Positions 52,896-61,619 are shown, counted from the stretch's first letter. The stretch is DNA of 64,000 nt from Paraburkholderia atlantica (GCF_009362785.1 NZ_WHNQ01000004.1:310001-374000); one strand, 5' to 3'. Notes: generated by a model not told the origin, from the letters alone. Numbers and translations are program-made.

Positions 52896-54185
52896 TCAGT
52901 ACGCCACATAAGGCCCTTTCCCACCCGGCGTCGACTGCTGCTCGATCGCCGCATAGACATTGCGGCCGTAGAAGAACGGCAGCCCCCAGTCGAACACCGT
53001 CGACGTGACGAACGCCGGTCCCGCCAGCAGCGGCAATGCCGAGTCGCCGCTATAAGTCTGCGCGATCGACATCGCATTGCCGACGTTGAACGTCACCGGG
53101 CTCGTCGTGCCGTTCACACCTTCGATCATCGCGCTCAACTGCTGCGTCGAGCTCGGGCAGTAATACGCGCTGTTCGGGCTCGCGCAGGCCGGCATCAAGG
53201 TGGTCTGAAAGAAGAGTCCCGTCGAGCCGCTGTCCATGATGCTGCGCGGATACGTGGTGCCGTTCTGCACCGTCGTGAACGTGCCGTTCGACGGACTCAC
53301 GCCGATAACCTGCGCCGCGCCGAGCGCATTGTTGCTCTGCGTGCCGATGCCGAATACAAGTTGTCCCGACACCGATGGCGCACCGCCCGACACGGTCGGC
53401 AGACTGAGCATCGAGCCGTTGTTGTCGGTCGCGAAGTACGGCACCGGATTGGCGACCTGATACGTCTCCGCGAGCGGAATCGACGTGCAGCTCGCGCCGC
53501 TGCAACCGTAGTAGGTAGCGGGAATCGCCTGCTGCACGCAGTTCGCGCCGCAGTCGTGCTTGAACACGCCGATGCCGAGAATGCCGTTCGCCTGCAAGGT
53601 GCCCGGCGTGTTGCGCGGCGCGCCGACGGCCGCGCAATCGCCCGGCAGCGACGCGTAGCCCGGGTCGATCACCTGGATCGGCAGCGACGCGGCTTTCTCG
53701 CCGGCGATCTGCACATCGGCGAGCTTCACCGCGCCCCACGTATAGCCGTCGAAGAACTGCATGCATTCGGCGACGAGATTGCCCGCGCCGTCCTTCTGCT
53801 GCGGCAGGCTCACCGACGCGGGCAGTTGCGACGCGAACACGCGCACGCCCCACGAGCCGGTATCGACGAGCACGTGATCGATCGTCTGGCAGTTGCTGGT
53901 GCCGGGCGCGCAGATCGTGATGCTGACGAACGGCATGTTCGGCACGTTGCTGATTCCTGAGTCGACCGTCACGCGCACCGCGTTGGCGGCCAGCACCTGC
54001 GGCGACGGCGACGTGTTGGTCACGGTCGAACCTGATGAGCCGGTCGAGTTGCCGGACGTGCTCGAATTAGCCGTGGTGCTCGCACTGCTGCCACCACCCC
54101 CGCCGCCGCACGCGCTCAACAGCAGCGCCAGAACCACCACGGGCGTCGCGCCCAGCAGAGTCATCCACGAAGACCTGGATCGCAT
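52896..54185 (-). CDS. DUF3443 domain lipoprotein
   Basis: A 429-residue protein. Signal peptide with lipobox LSAC (residues 23-26), a Gly/Ser-rich linker to about residue 65, then the DUF3443 domain: GTSNCQTIDHVLVDTGSWGV, CMQFFDGYTWGAVKLADVQI, ILGIGVFKHDCGANCVQQ, and YPRSIMDSGSTGLFFQTTLM. The two DTGS/DSGS motifs resemble aspartic protease active sites, which is notable although activity has not been shown. It follows the DUF2844 gene by 11 bases. Export to the envelope is seen; the role is unknown. Confidence 0.9.
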   Translation of the reverse strand: MRSRSSWMTLLGATPVVVLALLLSACGGGGGGSSASTTANSSTSGNSTGSSGSTVTNTSPSPQVLAANAVRVTVDSGISNVPNMPFVSITICAPGTSNCQTIDHVLVDTGSWGVRVFASQLPASVSLPQQKDGAGNLVAECMQFFDGYTWGAVKLADVQIAGEKAASLPIQVIDPGYASLPGDCAAVGAPRNTPGTLQANGILGIGVFKHDCGANCVQQAIPATYYGCSGASCTSIPLAETYQVANPVPYFATDNNGSMLSLPTVSGGAPSVSGQLVFGIGTQSNNALGAAQVIGVSPSNGTFTTVQNGTTYPRSIMDSGSTGLFFQTTLMPACASPNSAYYCPSSTQQLSAMIEGVNGTTSPVTFNVGNAMSIAQTYSGDSALPLLAGPAFVTSTVFDWGLPFFYGRNVYAAIEQQSTPGGKGPYVAY

Positions 54186-54196
54186 GATTCGCTCCG

Positions 54197-54655
54197 TTAT
54201 TGAATGACGCTGACATCGACGCCCGCAGGCACCGCCTGCGGCAGATACGCGTAACCGGTGAAGGCGCGCAGATGGCCGCTCGAGAACACCACGAGATCAC
54301 TGTTCGACACCGCGAGCGGCACGCCGCGACGCGTCGCGCTGGCGGCGACGTACGTTTCGAAGGATGCGCCGAGCATCGCCTTCAGATCGGGCAGCGTCGG
54401 GCCATCCCATGCGACGCCGAACACGATGCCGTTGGCCGCCACGTATTCGCGCACCTGGGTGCCGGACGGCAGCGTCAGCGCGTGCACCGAATAGGCGCCC
54501 TGCGCGCTGGCCTGATGCGCGACTGCGCGCAGGCGCGTCTGATCGGCGTCGACGGTGCGGGCGTTCTGGCCGAGCGTCGCGTGCGCGGCGAACGGCAACG
54601 CGCAGCATGCCCCGAGCACTGCGCAGGCAATGCGGGTAAAAAGCTTCGGTTTCAA
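54197..54655 (-). CDS. DUF2844 domain secreted protein
   Basis: A 152-residue protein with a TTG start and AAGGA six bases upstream. Signal peptide ends FAAHAT near residue 27. The mature region reads LPSGTQVREYVAANGIVFGV, AWDGPTLPDLKAMLG and VSNSDLVVFSSGHLRAFTGY, matching DUF2844. This family is always near DUF3443 in Burkholderiales; the pair is probably an envelope module. Function unknown. Confidence 0.9.
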   Translation of the reverse strand: MKPKLFTRIACAVLGACCALPFAAHATLGQNARTVDADQTRLRAVAHQASAQGAYSVHALTLPSGTQVREYVAANGIVFGVAWDGPTLPDLKAMLGASFETYVAASATRRGVPLAVSNSDLVVFSSGHLRAFTGYAYLPQAVPAGVDVSVIQ

Positions 54656-55133
54656 GAGGTTTCCTTCGAGGTGAAAACGCGAAACGAGGGGCGCACACCT
54701 GACCGGCTAAGCGGGGTTGCCTTCACGCCGGTTGGGCTGCGTGAATGCGTCTACGGAAGGGCGGGGCGAAACTTTAAGTCAGGGGAATGGCGCGCGGCAA
54801 TCGTTTGCTGCGCGATTCAAACCTTTGGAGGTCCCTGAATCGTTCGACTACGTTCGACCAGTGCGGCCAAAGTCCTTTAGCAACAATGCTTTCGATTTTC
54901 ATCCGACATTTAGAATCATCCGACTGCGGAATCTTCAACCGCCGCGCGTGATAGCCGCGAGTGAGAGCAGCGTTTTTTCACCCATGTAAGCGCCCGCCGA
55001 ATAACCCGCGAGCGGAGCGTGCATCGCTCCGACTACACGAGGCTTGCGACACCCAAATCGCGCCGGGCAAAAAAAATCGCGGAGGGCCTGGCGGCCCTCC
55101 GCGACATAGATCATTCCGAACTCGCGGCGTGCG
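54656..55133. other. Spacer between the DUF2844 gene and the phasin gene
   Basis: About 480 bases, including the phasin terminator at 55069-55103. The rest (54656-55060) shows no convincing gene on either strand. Confidence 0.4.
55069..55103 (-). terminator. Rho-independent terminator of the phasin gene
   Basis: CGCGGAGGGCC (55078-55088) and GGCCCTCCGCG (55093-55103) form a perfect 11-bp stem with loop TGGC, followed on the reverse strand by eight T. Confidence 0.93.
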
Positions 55134-55559
55134 CTACTTCTTCTGCTGCTGAAGCAGCGACTTCAGTTCCTGCACATTCTCCTCTACGCGTTTCGCGATC
55201 ACCGCATACGACTCCGCCTGCGTCTGATACGCGGCTTGCGCGAGCTGCTGCATATCGGCGAGCGATTTGTGCAGGCTCTGCTGGATCAGCTCCGCGGTTT
55301 TGCTCGACGGCGCGGTGCCGGCCGCGGTGAGCTGCGCGGTCAGCGCCTGCAGTTCGCCCAGCGTGCTGCGCAGCATCTCGGCCTGTTTCTGCGCGAGCGA
55401 CTGCATCCCCTGGAATGCTGTCTGATTCGCCTGAACCAGCGCTTCCATGTCCTTGCGGCGCGCTTCCATGATGGCGGGCACGTCGAAGCCGGGGAGCTTG
55501 AACTGCTCCAGCATTTTGGTCAGATCGCCAAACGGATTGGCTGCATCGGGTCGGTCCAT
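55134..55559 (-). CDS. Phasin family protein
   Basis: A 141-residue protein with a strong ribosome site (AAGGAGG). It is mostly amphipathic helix, Gln/Ala-rich, with PFGDLTKMLEQFKLPGFDVP at the start, the MEALVQANQTAFQGMQSLAQ motif and a coiled end VQELKSLLQQQKK. This matches phasins, which coat polyhydroxyalkanoate granules. A strong terminator follows the stop. No PHA synthase is nearby. Confidence 0.9.
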   Translation of the reverse strand: MDRPDAANPFGDLTKMLEQFKLPGFDVPAIMEARRKDMEALVQANQTAFQGMQSLAQKQAEMLRSTLGELQALTAQLTAAGTAPSSKTAELIQQSLHKSLADMQQLAQAAYQTQAESYAVIAKRVEENVQELKSLLQQQKK

Positions 55560-56366
55560 GCGAAATCCTCCTTTCGGTTGAAGACTCATCGCCTCTGCGC
55601 CGCCCGCACCAGGCGCGACGCCGATGCCGGCGGCTGCGTGTGCCGCGCGTGCTGCCACGGCGAGGTGCTTTTGAGGGTCGCACGGCACATCGCAGCAATC
55701 ATGCGCTATCCGGCTGCGTTGCGCCAGCGGCGCTCACCCTGACGGACAGTCGTGCGCGGTGACGTGCGTCGCGTCGAAGTCCGTGACGCGCGCTTCGGCA
55801 TGCGAGCGCAATCGAGCGATCGGTGTTTTGCCGCCTCTCGCCGACCGGTGGAAGCGCTCCCGCAGCCCCGCTCCGCGCGGCTTTGCGGGACTTCGTGGCC
55901 TGTCCCACATTGGCGCTTCACTGGTGCTTTTCATCTTCCGTCAGGTCATTACGATAGGAGCTCCGCAACGTCAGGACAGGGTGAAGGAATGCGCTATCCG
56001 ATGGACATGGCCATTGCCGCCGCCCTGCTCGTGTTCGTGCTGTGCTGCATCGTCAAACTCGCTTTGAACTGATCGGCAGCTCGACGTCCGCGCCCTCTCT
56101 CTTCTTCGTTTTGCTCTTCCGCCGTTTCGTGTCGCGCTTCGCGGCCTGATGTCGCCGTGACATCGCTCGAAATAATTGTTGAATGGAGTTCGGCGGGCCG
56201 CTCGCCCATACTTCGTTCGCTGCCGGTGCGTGACGAATCACAGACGCATGAGATCGAAAGGCTTCACGTGCGAATCCCTTCGCCGATGATCGACGATCCC
56301 ACGGTTGCCCGATCATCGGCGATGGACTCGAACCCACTGGCACCGCGTGCCGACGACAGGACCATC
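55560..56366. other. Spacer with a possible 27-residue membrane peptide
   Basis: About 800 bases between the phasin and DUF4410 genes. Apart from the short frame listed separately (55989-56072), no forward or reverse frame has a ribosome site and a recognisable product. Confidence 0.4.
55989..56072 (+). CDS. Putative 27-residue single-helix membrane peptide
   Basis: MRYPMDMAIAAALLVFVLCC followed by IVKLALN and stop. One membrane helix and a short tail, like small inner membrane peptides of enterobacteria. AAGGA lies too close to the first ATG but at a usable distance for the second (56001). There is no family comparison available to me, so it is tentative. Confidence 0.35.
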   Translation: MRYPMDMAIAAALLVFVLCCIVKLALN

Positions 56367-57158
56367 ATGTTGACTTCAGTGAACTTCATCAAAAAGAACG
56401 CCGCCCGTTTCACCTGCATGGCACTCGTGTGCGGCAGCGCGCTGCTGAGCGGCTGCGCCGGCGCCAGCGTCACGAATCTGAGCGCGACGAGCACGTCCGC
56501 GACGGCCGACGCAGGCACGCAGTCGACGATGCATCCGGACACGGTCTACGTGTACACGTTCGATGCCGATCCGCAGCAGGTCAAGCTCGATAACAGCGGC
56601 CTGCTGCAGAAACTGAAGACGCAGATGTCGGGTTCGTCGGACGCGCAGAAGCAGGTTGCCGATGCCGCCCAGGTGCGCGAGCAGGTCGCCGACGAGATCG
56701 TCCATCAGCTGCAGGCGATGGGCCTGCACGCGGTGCGCACCGACTCGCCGGTGCCCCCCGGCCAGAACGTGCTGCTCGTGCAAGGCAGCTTCGAGACGAT
56801 CGACGCCGGCAATCGCCGCCGCCGCACGCTGATCGGCCTCGGCGCGGGCAAGAGCGAGGTGAGCAGCGCGGTTCAGATCGTCTACCAACCCGCTGTGGGC
56901 GCGCCGCGCGTCGTGCAGAGCTTCACGGCCAACGCGGACAGCGGCAAGATGCCTGGCATGGTCGAAACCGCGGGGGTCGGCGCGGCGGCCGGCACCGTCG
57001 CGACCGCGGCAGCGGCCGGCGCGGGCCTGCACGGCGTGACTGAAACGAAGCGCGCGGGCGTGTCGGACGATGCCAAGCGTCTCGCCGATGCGGTCGCGAA
57101 ACAGATCGCCCAGTTCGGCGTCGAAGCCGGGTGGATGCCGGCCGCGCGGAAGAGCTGA
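56367..57158 (+). CDS. DUF4410 domain lipoprotein
   Basis: A 263-residue protein with AGGA six bases before the ATG. Signal peptide with lipobox LSGC (near residues 27-30). The mature part matches DUF4410: DTVYVYTFDADPQQVKLDNS, VADEIVHQLQAMGLHAVRTD, VLLVQGSFETIDAGNRRRRT and LIGLGAGKSEVSSAVQIVYQ. Members are envelope lipoproteins of unknown role. Followed by a strong terminator. Confidence 0.88.
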   Translation: MLTSVNFIKKNAARFTCMALVCGSALLSGCAGASVTNLSATSTSATADAGTQSTMHPDTVYVYTFDADPQQVKLDNSGLLQKLKTQMSGSSDAQKQVADAAQVREQVADEIVHQLQAMGLHAVRTDSPVPPGQNVLLVQGSFETIDAGNRRRRTLIGLGAGKSEVSSAVQIVYQPAVGAPRVVQSFTANADSGKMPGMVETAGVGAAAGTVATAAAAGAGLHGVTETKRAGVSDDAKRLADAVAKQIAQFGVEAGWMPAARKS

Positions 57159-57205
57159 GCGGTCGAGCGCGGCGGGTTGCGCGCCCGACTGAAAGCGCGG
57201 ATGAC

Positions 57206-57249
57206 AAACGCGGCGGTGTGGATCGATGTCCTCGCCGCCGCGTTTTTTT
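57206..57249 (+). terminator. Rho-independent terminator after the DUF4410 gene
   Basis: AAACGCGGCGG (57206-57216) pairs with CCGCCGCGTTT (57235-57245), followed by seven T to 57249. Confidence 0.88.
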
Positions 57250-57268
57250 ATCGGCGCGAGCCCCGTCG

Positions 57269-57700
57269 TTATCCGCGCCACAACCCTCGCAACAGTGCGA
57301 GCAGGGCGGCTGGCGCCGTGCCTTTCTGGCAATAGCCGTCGAAATTGTGGCGCTCGCGGCCGGTTTCCCTCACGTGATCTTCGTCCAGCGACGTGAACGC
57401 GACGATGCCGAGGCTGTGCGTCGGCAGATAGCGGCGCAGCGCGCTCGCCGTTTCATAGCCGTCGCGCTCCGGCATCATGATGTCGAGCACGACGACGTCG
57501 GGAACCCAGTTGCGCACGCAGTGCAGCGCCGCCGTACATCCGGTCGCGGCGCGTGCCTCGACGCCCTCGTAGGAAAGCCAGGTGGCAAGCGCTTCGGCGG
57601 CGCTCTCGTTGTCGTCGACGACGAGCACGCGCGGCACGTCGTGCAATATCTGGACCTCTCGGGCGCTCCATCTCTGGCAGGTAGTCGAATTTCGTGACAT
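57269..57700 (-). CDS. Single-domain response regulator (CheY-like)
   Basis: A 143-residue protein with one receiver domain. Acidic pocket DDN in RVLVVDDNESAAEALATWLS, phospho-acceptor Asp in VPDVVVLDIMMPERDGYE, Thr in GIVAFTSLDEDH, Lys in DGYCQKGTAPAALLALL. There is no output domain. The start is uncertain: ATG at 57700 is used, while a TTG at 57739 gives 13 more residues. No histidine kinase is adjacent. Divergent from the siderophore receptor gene. Confidence 0.85.
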   Translation of the reverse strand: MSRNSTTCQRWSAREVQILHDVPRVLVVDDNESAAEALATWLSYEGVEARAATGCTAALHCVRNWVPDVVVLDIMMPERDGYETASALRRYLPTHSLGIVAFTSLDEDHVRETGRERHNFDGYCQKGTAPAALLALLRGLWRG

Positions 57701-58012
57701 GTATGGCGGCCTGCGATTAAACCTTTCGGCGGGTAGCAAACGCTGTACCGCCCATGCGGCGCCGTCAAACCCCCATCACGGCGGCCCGACGCCATCAAAA
57801 GCACCCACTTTTGCCATCTTTTCTGTAAATCGTTGCATTTCCGCAATAGGAATGATTCGCATTTGCACTATAATCCGGCCGAACCTTTCGTTCCTCGCGC
57901 GGACCGCTTGCATAAATGGGTTCGTCCGCGCGTGCAACCAAGAAAAATGCCGCCCGGATTCCAACTAGCGCCCCGGTACGGAAGATCGACGACCACGCCT
58001 ACTCTCCAATTC
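57701..58012. other. Divergent promoter region of receiver and siderophore receptor genes
   Basis: It contains the Fur-box-like site at 57851-57866, a TATAAT at 57869-57874, and no supported gene. A longer reading of the receptor through this region is unlikely because it contains the promoter elements. Confidence 0.5.
57851..57866. promoter_or_regulatory. Fur-box-like site upstream of the siderophore receptor
   Basis: AATGATTCGCATTTGC closely resembles the common Fur form AATGATTCTCATTTGC. TATAAT (57869-57874) is adjacent, so binding would block the promoter. It is expected for iron-controlled receptors. Confidence 0.55.
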
Positions 58013-60220
58013 ATGTCCGTTTCACGCTGGAATCGCCCGCAGGCCACGCCTGCACAAGCCAATCTGCATCGCGCTACCATCCTCGCCGCCATCGCCGTCG
58101 CTTTTAGTCCGGCCTGCGCGCTCGCTCAATCGACTGACACTGCCCCCGCCGCTGACGGCACGCTTCCTGCCATCAAGGTTCAGGCGGCCGCCGTCGAGGA
58201 ACTCCCCGGCGATCTGTCGCCGACATACGCGGGCGGCCAGGTCGCGCGCGGCGCCGACTACGGCGTGCTCGGCAAGCAGCGCAACATCGACATGCCGTTC
58301 AGCATGACGACCTACACGGCCAGGCTGATCAAGGATCAGCAGGCGCGCACGCTGTCGGACGTGGTCGAAAACGACCCGTCGGTGCGGACCGCTTACGGCT
58401 ACGGCAACTTCTCGGAAGTGTTCGTGATTCGCGGCTTCCAGTTGAATGCCGACGATATCTCGATCAACGGTCTCTACGGTGTGACGCCGCGCCAGTTGGT
58501 CTCGACCGCTGCGCTCGAGCGGGTCGACGTGTTCAAGGGCGCCAACGCGTTCCTGAACGGCGCTTCGCCAACGGGTTCGGCGATCGGCGGCGGCGTGAAC
58601 GTACAGCTCAAAAGGGCCGAGGACACGCCCACGACCAACGTGACGCTCGCAACCAGCGGCTCCGGCGAGTTCGGCGCGCACGTCGACGTCGGCCGACGCT
58701 TCGGCAGCGAAGGCCAGTTCGGGATTCGCGTGAACCAGGCGAATCGCGACGGTGAGACGAGCATCGATGGCGAACATCGCCGCGACAACACCACGGCTAT
58801 CGCGCTCGACTGGCGCGGCGAAAAGCTGCGGCTGTCCGGCGACTTCCTGTATCAGCGCGAGCACGTCAGCGACGGCCGCCCGGTCGTCTACTTCACCGAC
58901 GCGATTCCTGCGGTGCCGCCAGCGACGTACAACTACGGGCAGAACTGGTCGTACACGAACCTCGAAGACACGGTCGGCATCCTGAAGGCCGAATACGACT
59001 TCCTGCCCGGCTGGACCGCTTATGCGACCGGCGGCGTGCGTCGCACGGTCGAACAGGGCGAATACTACAACCCGACCTATTCGTCGGCCGGCGTCACCGG
59101 CGCGCGTCTGGGCGTGCCGTTCAACCAGAACTCGACCTCCGCCGAAGTCGGCGTGCGCGGCCGCTTCGACACCGGTCCGGTGTCGCACATGGTCGCGGTG
59201 GGCGGCGCCATTACGAGCCAGAACACCAGCTCCGCGTGGACCTACGCCTTCATGGGCCCAGTCTCGCTGTACAACACGGTGCAAACGCCCTTCCCGCCCA
59301 CGACGATGTCAGGCGGCAACCTGGCCGATCCGGGCATGACGGCCACCACGGTGATCCGCAGCGTGTCCGCGTCCGACACGCTCGGCTTCCTGCATGACCG
59401 GGTGCTGTTCACGGTCGGCGCGCGCCGCCAGCAGATCGCGACGGCCAATTACGACAACACCGGCATTGGCAGCGGCAACTACAGCGACGGCATCACGACG
59501 CCACTGTTCGGCCTCGTTCTGCGCCCGACTCAGAACGTCTCGATCTTCGCGAACCGCAGCGAAGCGCTGGCCGCGGGCAGCATCGCGCCGGCTGGCACGC
59601 TGAACTACGGTCAGCAACTGGCGCCGGTGCGCACGAAACAGTGGGAAGTGGGTGTCAAGTACGACACCGCAAGGCTCGGTGCGTCGTTTGCCGCTTTCCA
59701 GATCGAACAGCCGTCGGCATTCACCGACCCGGCCACGCATATCTATGGCCTGAACGGCAACGAACGCCATCGCGGCCTCGAAGCCGAAGTGCACGGCGAG
59801 CCGCTCAAGGGCCTGCGTCTGCTGGCCGGCGCTTCGCTGATGGACGCGACGCTCGAGAACACGCAAGGCGGAACCCTCAACGGCAACCGTCCGGTGGGCG
59901 TGCCGACCTTCCTGTTCAACCTGGGCGCCGATTACGACATTCCGATGGTGCCGGGACTCGCCGTCAACGCGCGCTGGATCCATACCGGCGCGCAGGAAGC
60001 GAATGCGGCCAACACGCTGTCGATCCCGTCGTGGAACCGCTTCGACCTCGGCGCGCGTTATGAGACGTCCATCTACGGCAAGAGGACGACATTGCGCGCC
60101 ACCGTGCAGAACGTGACGAACAAGGCTTACTGGTCAGCCGTGTCGGCCTACGGCGCGACGACGTACCTGACCCAGGGTGCGCCGCGTACGTTCCTGTTGT
60201 CGGTCAGCACCGACTTCTGA
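58013..60220 (+). CDS. TonB-dependent siderophore receptor
   Basis: A 735-residue outer membrane receptor. Signal peptide to about residue 35 (AIAVAFSPACALAQS). The plug domain shows the FhuA/FpvA-type motif RTLSDVVENDPSVRTAYG, NFSEVFVIRGFQLNADDISI and LERVDVFKGANAFLNGASPTGSAIGG-type block (LERVDVFKGANAFLNGAS). The barrel ends TFLLSVSTDF with the C-terminal Phe. It takes up ferric siderophores or another chelate with TonB-ExbBD energy. ATG at 58013 is used because the signal peptide follows it; the frame is open farther upstream. Fur-like box and a -10 lie upstream. Confidence 0.92.
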   Translation: MSVSRWNRPQATPAQANLHRATILAAIAVAFSPACALAQSTDTAPAADGTLPAIKVQAAAVEELPGDLSPTYAGGQVARGADYGVLGKQRNIDMPFSMTTYTARLIKDQQARTLSDVVENDPSVRTAYGYGNFSEVFVIRGFQLNADDISINGLYGVTPRQLVSTAALERVDVFKGANAFLNGASPTGSAIGGGVNVQLKRAEDTPTTNVTLATSGSGEFGAHVDVGRRFGSEGQFGIRVNQANRDGETSIDGEHRRDNTTAIALDWRGEKLRLSGDFLYQREHVSDGRPVVYFTDAIPAVPPATYNYGQNWSYTNLEDTVGILKAEYDFLPGWTAYATGGVRRTVEQGEYYNPTYSSAGVTGARLGVPFNQNSTSAEVGVRGRFDTGPVSHMVAVGGAITSQNTSSAWTYAFMGPVSLYNTVQTPFPPTTMSGGNLADPGMTATTVIRSVSASDTLGFLHDRVLFTVGARRQQIATANYDNTGIGSGNYSDGITTPLFGLVLRPTQNVSIFANRSEALAAGSIAPAGTLNYGQQLAPVRTKQWEVGVKYDTARLGASFAAFQIEQPSAFTDPATHIYGLNGNERHRGLEAEVHGEPLKGLRLLAGASLMDATLENTQGGTLNGNRPVGVPTFLFNLGADYDIPMVPGLAVNARWIHTGAQEANAANTLSIPSWNRFDLGARYETSIYGKRTTLRATVQNVTNKAYWSAVSAYGATTYLTQGAPRTFLLSVSTDF

Positions 60221-60269
60221 TCGTCTGAAGCGATGTCGGTCGCCCGTGCCGGGCGACTCTCACGCATGA

Positions 60270-60309
60270 CTAAAACGCTGCCAGGCTTTCGGGCCTGGCA
60301 GCGTTTTAG
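60270..60309. terminator. Bidirectional 17-bp stem terminator
   Basis: CTAAAACGCTGCCAGGC (60270-60286) and its exact complement GCCTGGCAGCGTTTTAG (60293-60309), six-base loop. It lies between the receptor gene (+) and the small gene at 60349 (-), with TTTTAG on both strands. Confidence 0.8.
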
Positions 60310-60348
60310 TGTTTGCGCTCGAATTGAACGGCGTGACGCCGCCCCGCG

Positions 60349-60486
60349 TCACTCGACCGGCGGCTCGCCTTCGGGTTTCTTCTTCGGCCGCTGCGCATCG
60401 GCGGCGCGCTGCGGCAGCTTGCTCTTTTCGTTATCGCTGTGCTTGACGGGCTGAGGATGATTGAACTGTTCGTCGCCGACTTTCAT
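60349..60486 (-). CDS. Small hydrophilic protein of 45 residues
   Basis: Reads MKVGDEQFNHPQPVKHSDNE, KSKLPQRAADAQRPKKKPEG then EPPVE and stop. A strong ribosome site (GGAGG) lies seven bases before the ATG, which argues for a real gene despite its size. It is highly charged and probably disordered. I do not recognise a family. It lies 36 bases downstream of the UspA-like gene on the same strand and may be co-transcribed with it. Confidence 0.6.
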   Translation of the reverse strand: MKVGDEQFNHPQPVKHSDNEKSKLPQRAADAQRPKKKPEGEPPVE

Positions 60487-60522
60487 GGTGTGCCTCCGTG
60501 CCAACGCAACACAACACAACGC

Positions 60523-61020
60523 TCATGAATGTTCGGCGGACCGCTCGGTTTCGCCCGTGCCTGCGACGGCGGCCGGCGCATCGGCCGCCGCGCCCATCGT
60601 CACCAGCACACTGCACGTCACACGATCGAGCAGTAGCCCGTCGTGCCGGCCACTCCACCATCGCGCGAGTCCGTGACTGCGACGATGACCGACGACGACC
60701 AGATCGGCCTTCAGATCGTTAGCGAAAAACGGAATCTCATCGAGTGGTTCGCCGATCGCGAGATGACCGGTCGCGCGAATTCCGCGTGCGGCGAGTTTCT
60801 GCAAGCCCTCGTTGAGCACCGCTTTGGCGGATTCGTTGATGAAATCGACCGGCACCGCGGACGTGATGTCCGCGCCCTGCATCCACGCCGTATTGTTGAG
60901 GACGGACAGCAGGTGGACTTCCGCGTTCAGGTCTTGCGCGAGAGCGGCACCGTCCTTCAACGCGTGTTGTCCTTCGCGTGTTCCGTCGTAACAGAGAAGA
61001 ATGCGCCTGAAGCTCGACAT
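60523..61020 (-). CDS. Universal stress protein (UspA family)
   Basis: A 165-residue protein with AAGGAGG before the ATG. UspA fold: RRILLCYDGTREGQHALKDG at the start, and ATP-binding loop region ADLVVVGHRRSHGLARWWSG with the GHRxxxG and later G-residues. It is an intracellular stress protein. The inverted repeat at 61060-61082, about 40 bases upstream, is a probable regulator site. Confidence 0.92.
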   Translation of the reverse strand: MSSFRRILLCYDGTREGQHALKDGAALAQDLNAEVHLLSVLNNTAWMQGADITSAVPVDFINESAKAVLNEGLQKLAARGIRATGHLAIGEPLDEIPFFANDLKADLVVVGHRRSHGLARWWSGRHDGLLLDRVTCSVLVTMGAAADAPAAVAGTGETERSAEHS

Positions 61021-61059
61021 GAGAACCTCCTTGCGCCGCGCGGCAAGTCATCAATTAAT

Positions 61060-61082
61060 TATATGTCAGTTCGTGACATATA
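61060..61082. promoter_or_regulatory. Stress-regulon site A (upstream of uspA-like gene)
   Basis: TATATGTCA (61060-61068), five bases, TGACATATA (61074-61082): a perfect inverted repeat. It has the TCA-N5-TGA core shared with sites B, C and D. Confidence 0.65.
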
Positions 61083-61134
61083 CCGCGCGACACCAATGCA
61101 TGCAAATACCTACAGAAACGCCGTTAAACAGGCA

Positions 61135-61619
61135 CTATTCGCGAGGTTCGGTGGCCACCGAATCCCTGCCCTGGAATAGCGAAATGCGCCGGAACCGTTT
61201 CCGTTCGCGTTCCTCGTTGAAGATCGACAGCGAGGGTTTGACGAGATCGTGGCGCGACACGATGCCGATCAGCCGATGGCTCTGGTATCGGCGACGACCG
61301 GCACGCGATCGAGCGAACGCGCGGCCAGACGCGCGGCGACATGCCGGCAGGTCTCTTCCGGCAACGCGATGTCGAGCCGCTCGTTTGCGAAGTGCGCATC
61401 ACTCGCGCACAGCTCGCCGACCGTCGCCGTCGCGCGCCCCTCGTCGAGCGCCGCGCTCAGCATCTGCCGATCCGCCATGCCGACAAGCCGCCCCGCCTGC
61501 ACCACCGGGTACGCGCGATGAATCTGCGTCGAGCCGAAGTATTGCGCGAGCGCGTCGGCGACGCTGAGGCTCGCATCGATCGTCCTCACCGTGCGCGTCA
61601 TCACTTCATCCACGTGATG
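61135..61619 (-). pseudogene. CBS-domain remnant of a voltage-gated chloride channel gene, frameshifted
   Basis: In one reverse frame (about 61619 down to 61269) the sequence reads HHVDEVMTRTVRTIDASLSV, then IHRAYPVVQAGRLVGMADRQ and RSLDRVPVVADTRAIG before a stop. A shifted frame continues HRLIGIVSRHDLVKPSLSIF then NEERERKRFRRISLF to a stop at 61135. Together they form the CBS pair and tail seen at the C-terminus of ClC-type chloride channels (IVSRxDLVKPS plus EExRERFRR). No channel domain precedes it. So it is a truncated gene with a one-base frameshift; a sequencing error at the shift is also possible. Confidence 0.6.

Noticed and set aside
57833..58012. 60-residue N-terminal extension of the siderophore receptor
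   Set aside because: Would overlap the Fur-like box and TATAAT, and a signal peptide follows the ATG at 58013.
58022..59284. 420-codon reverse frame over the siderophore receptor
   Set aside because: Antisense shadow with Arg/His-rich composition.
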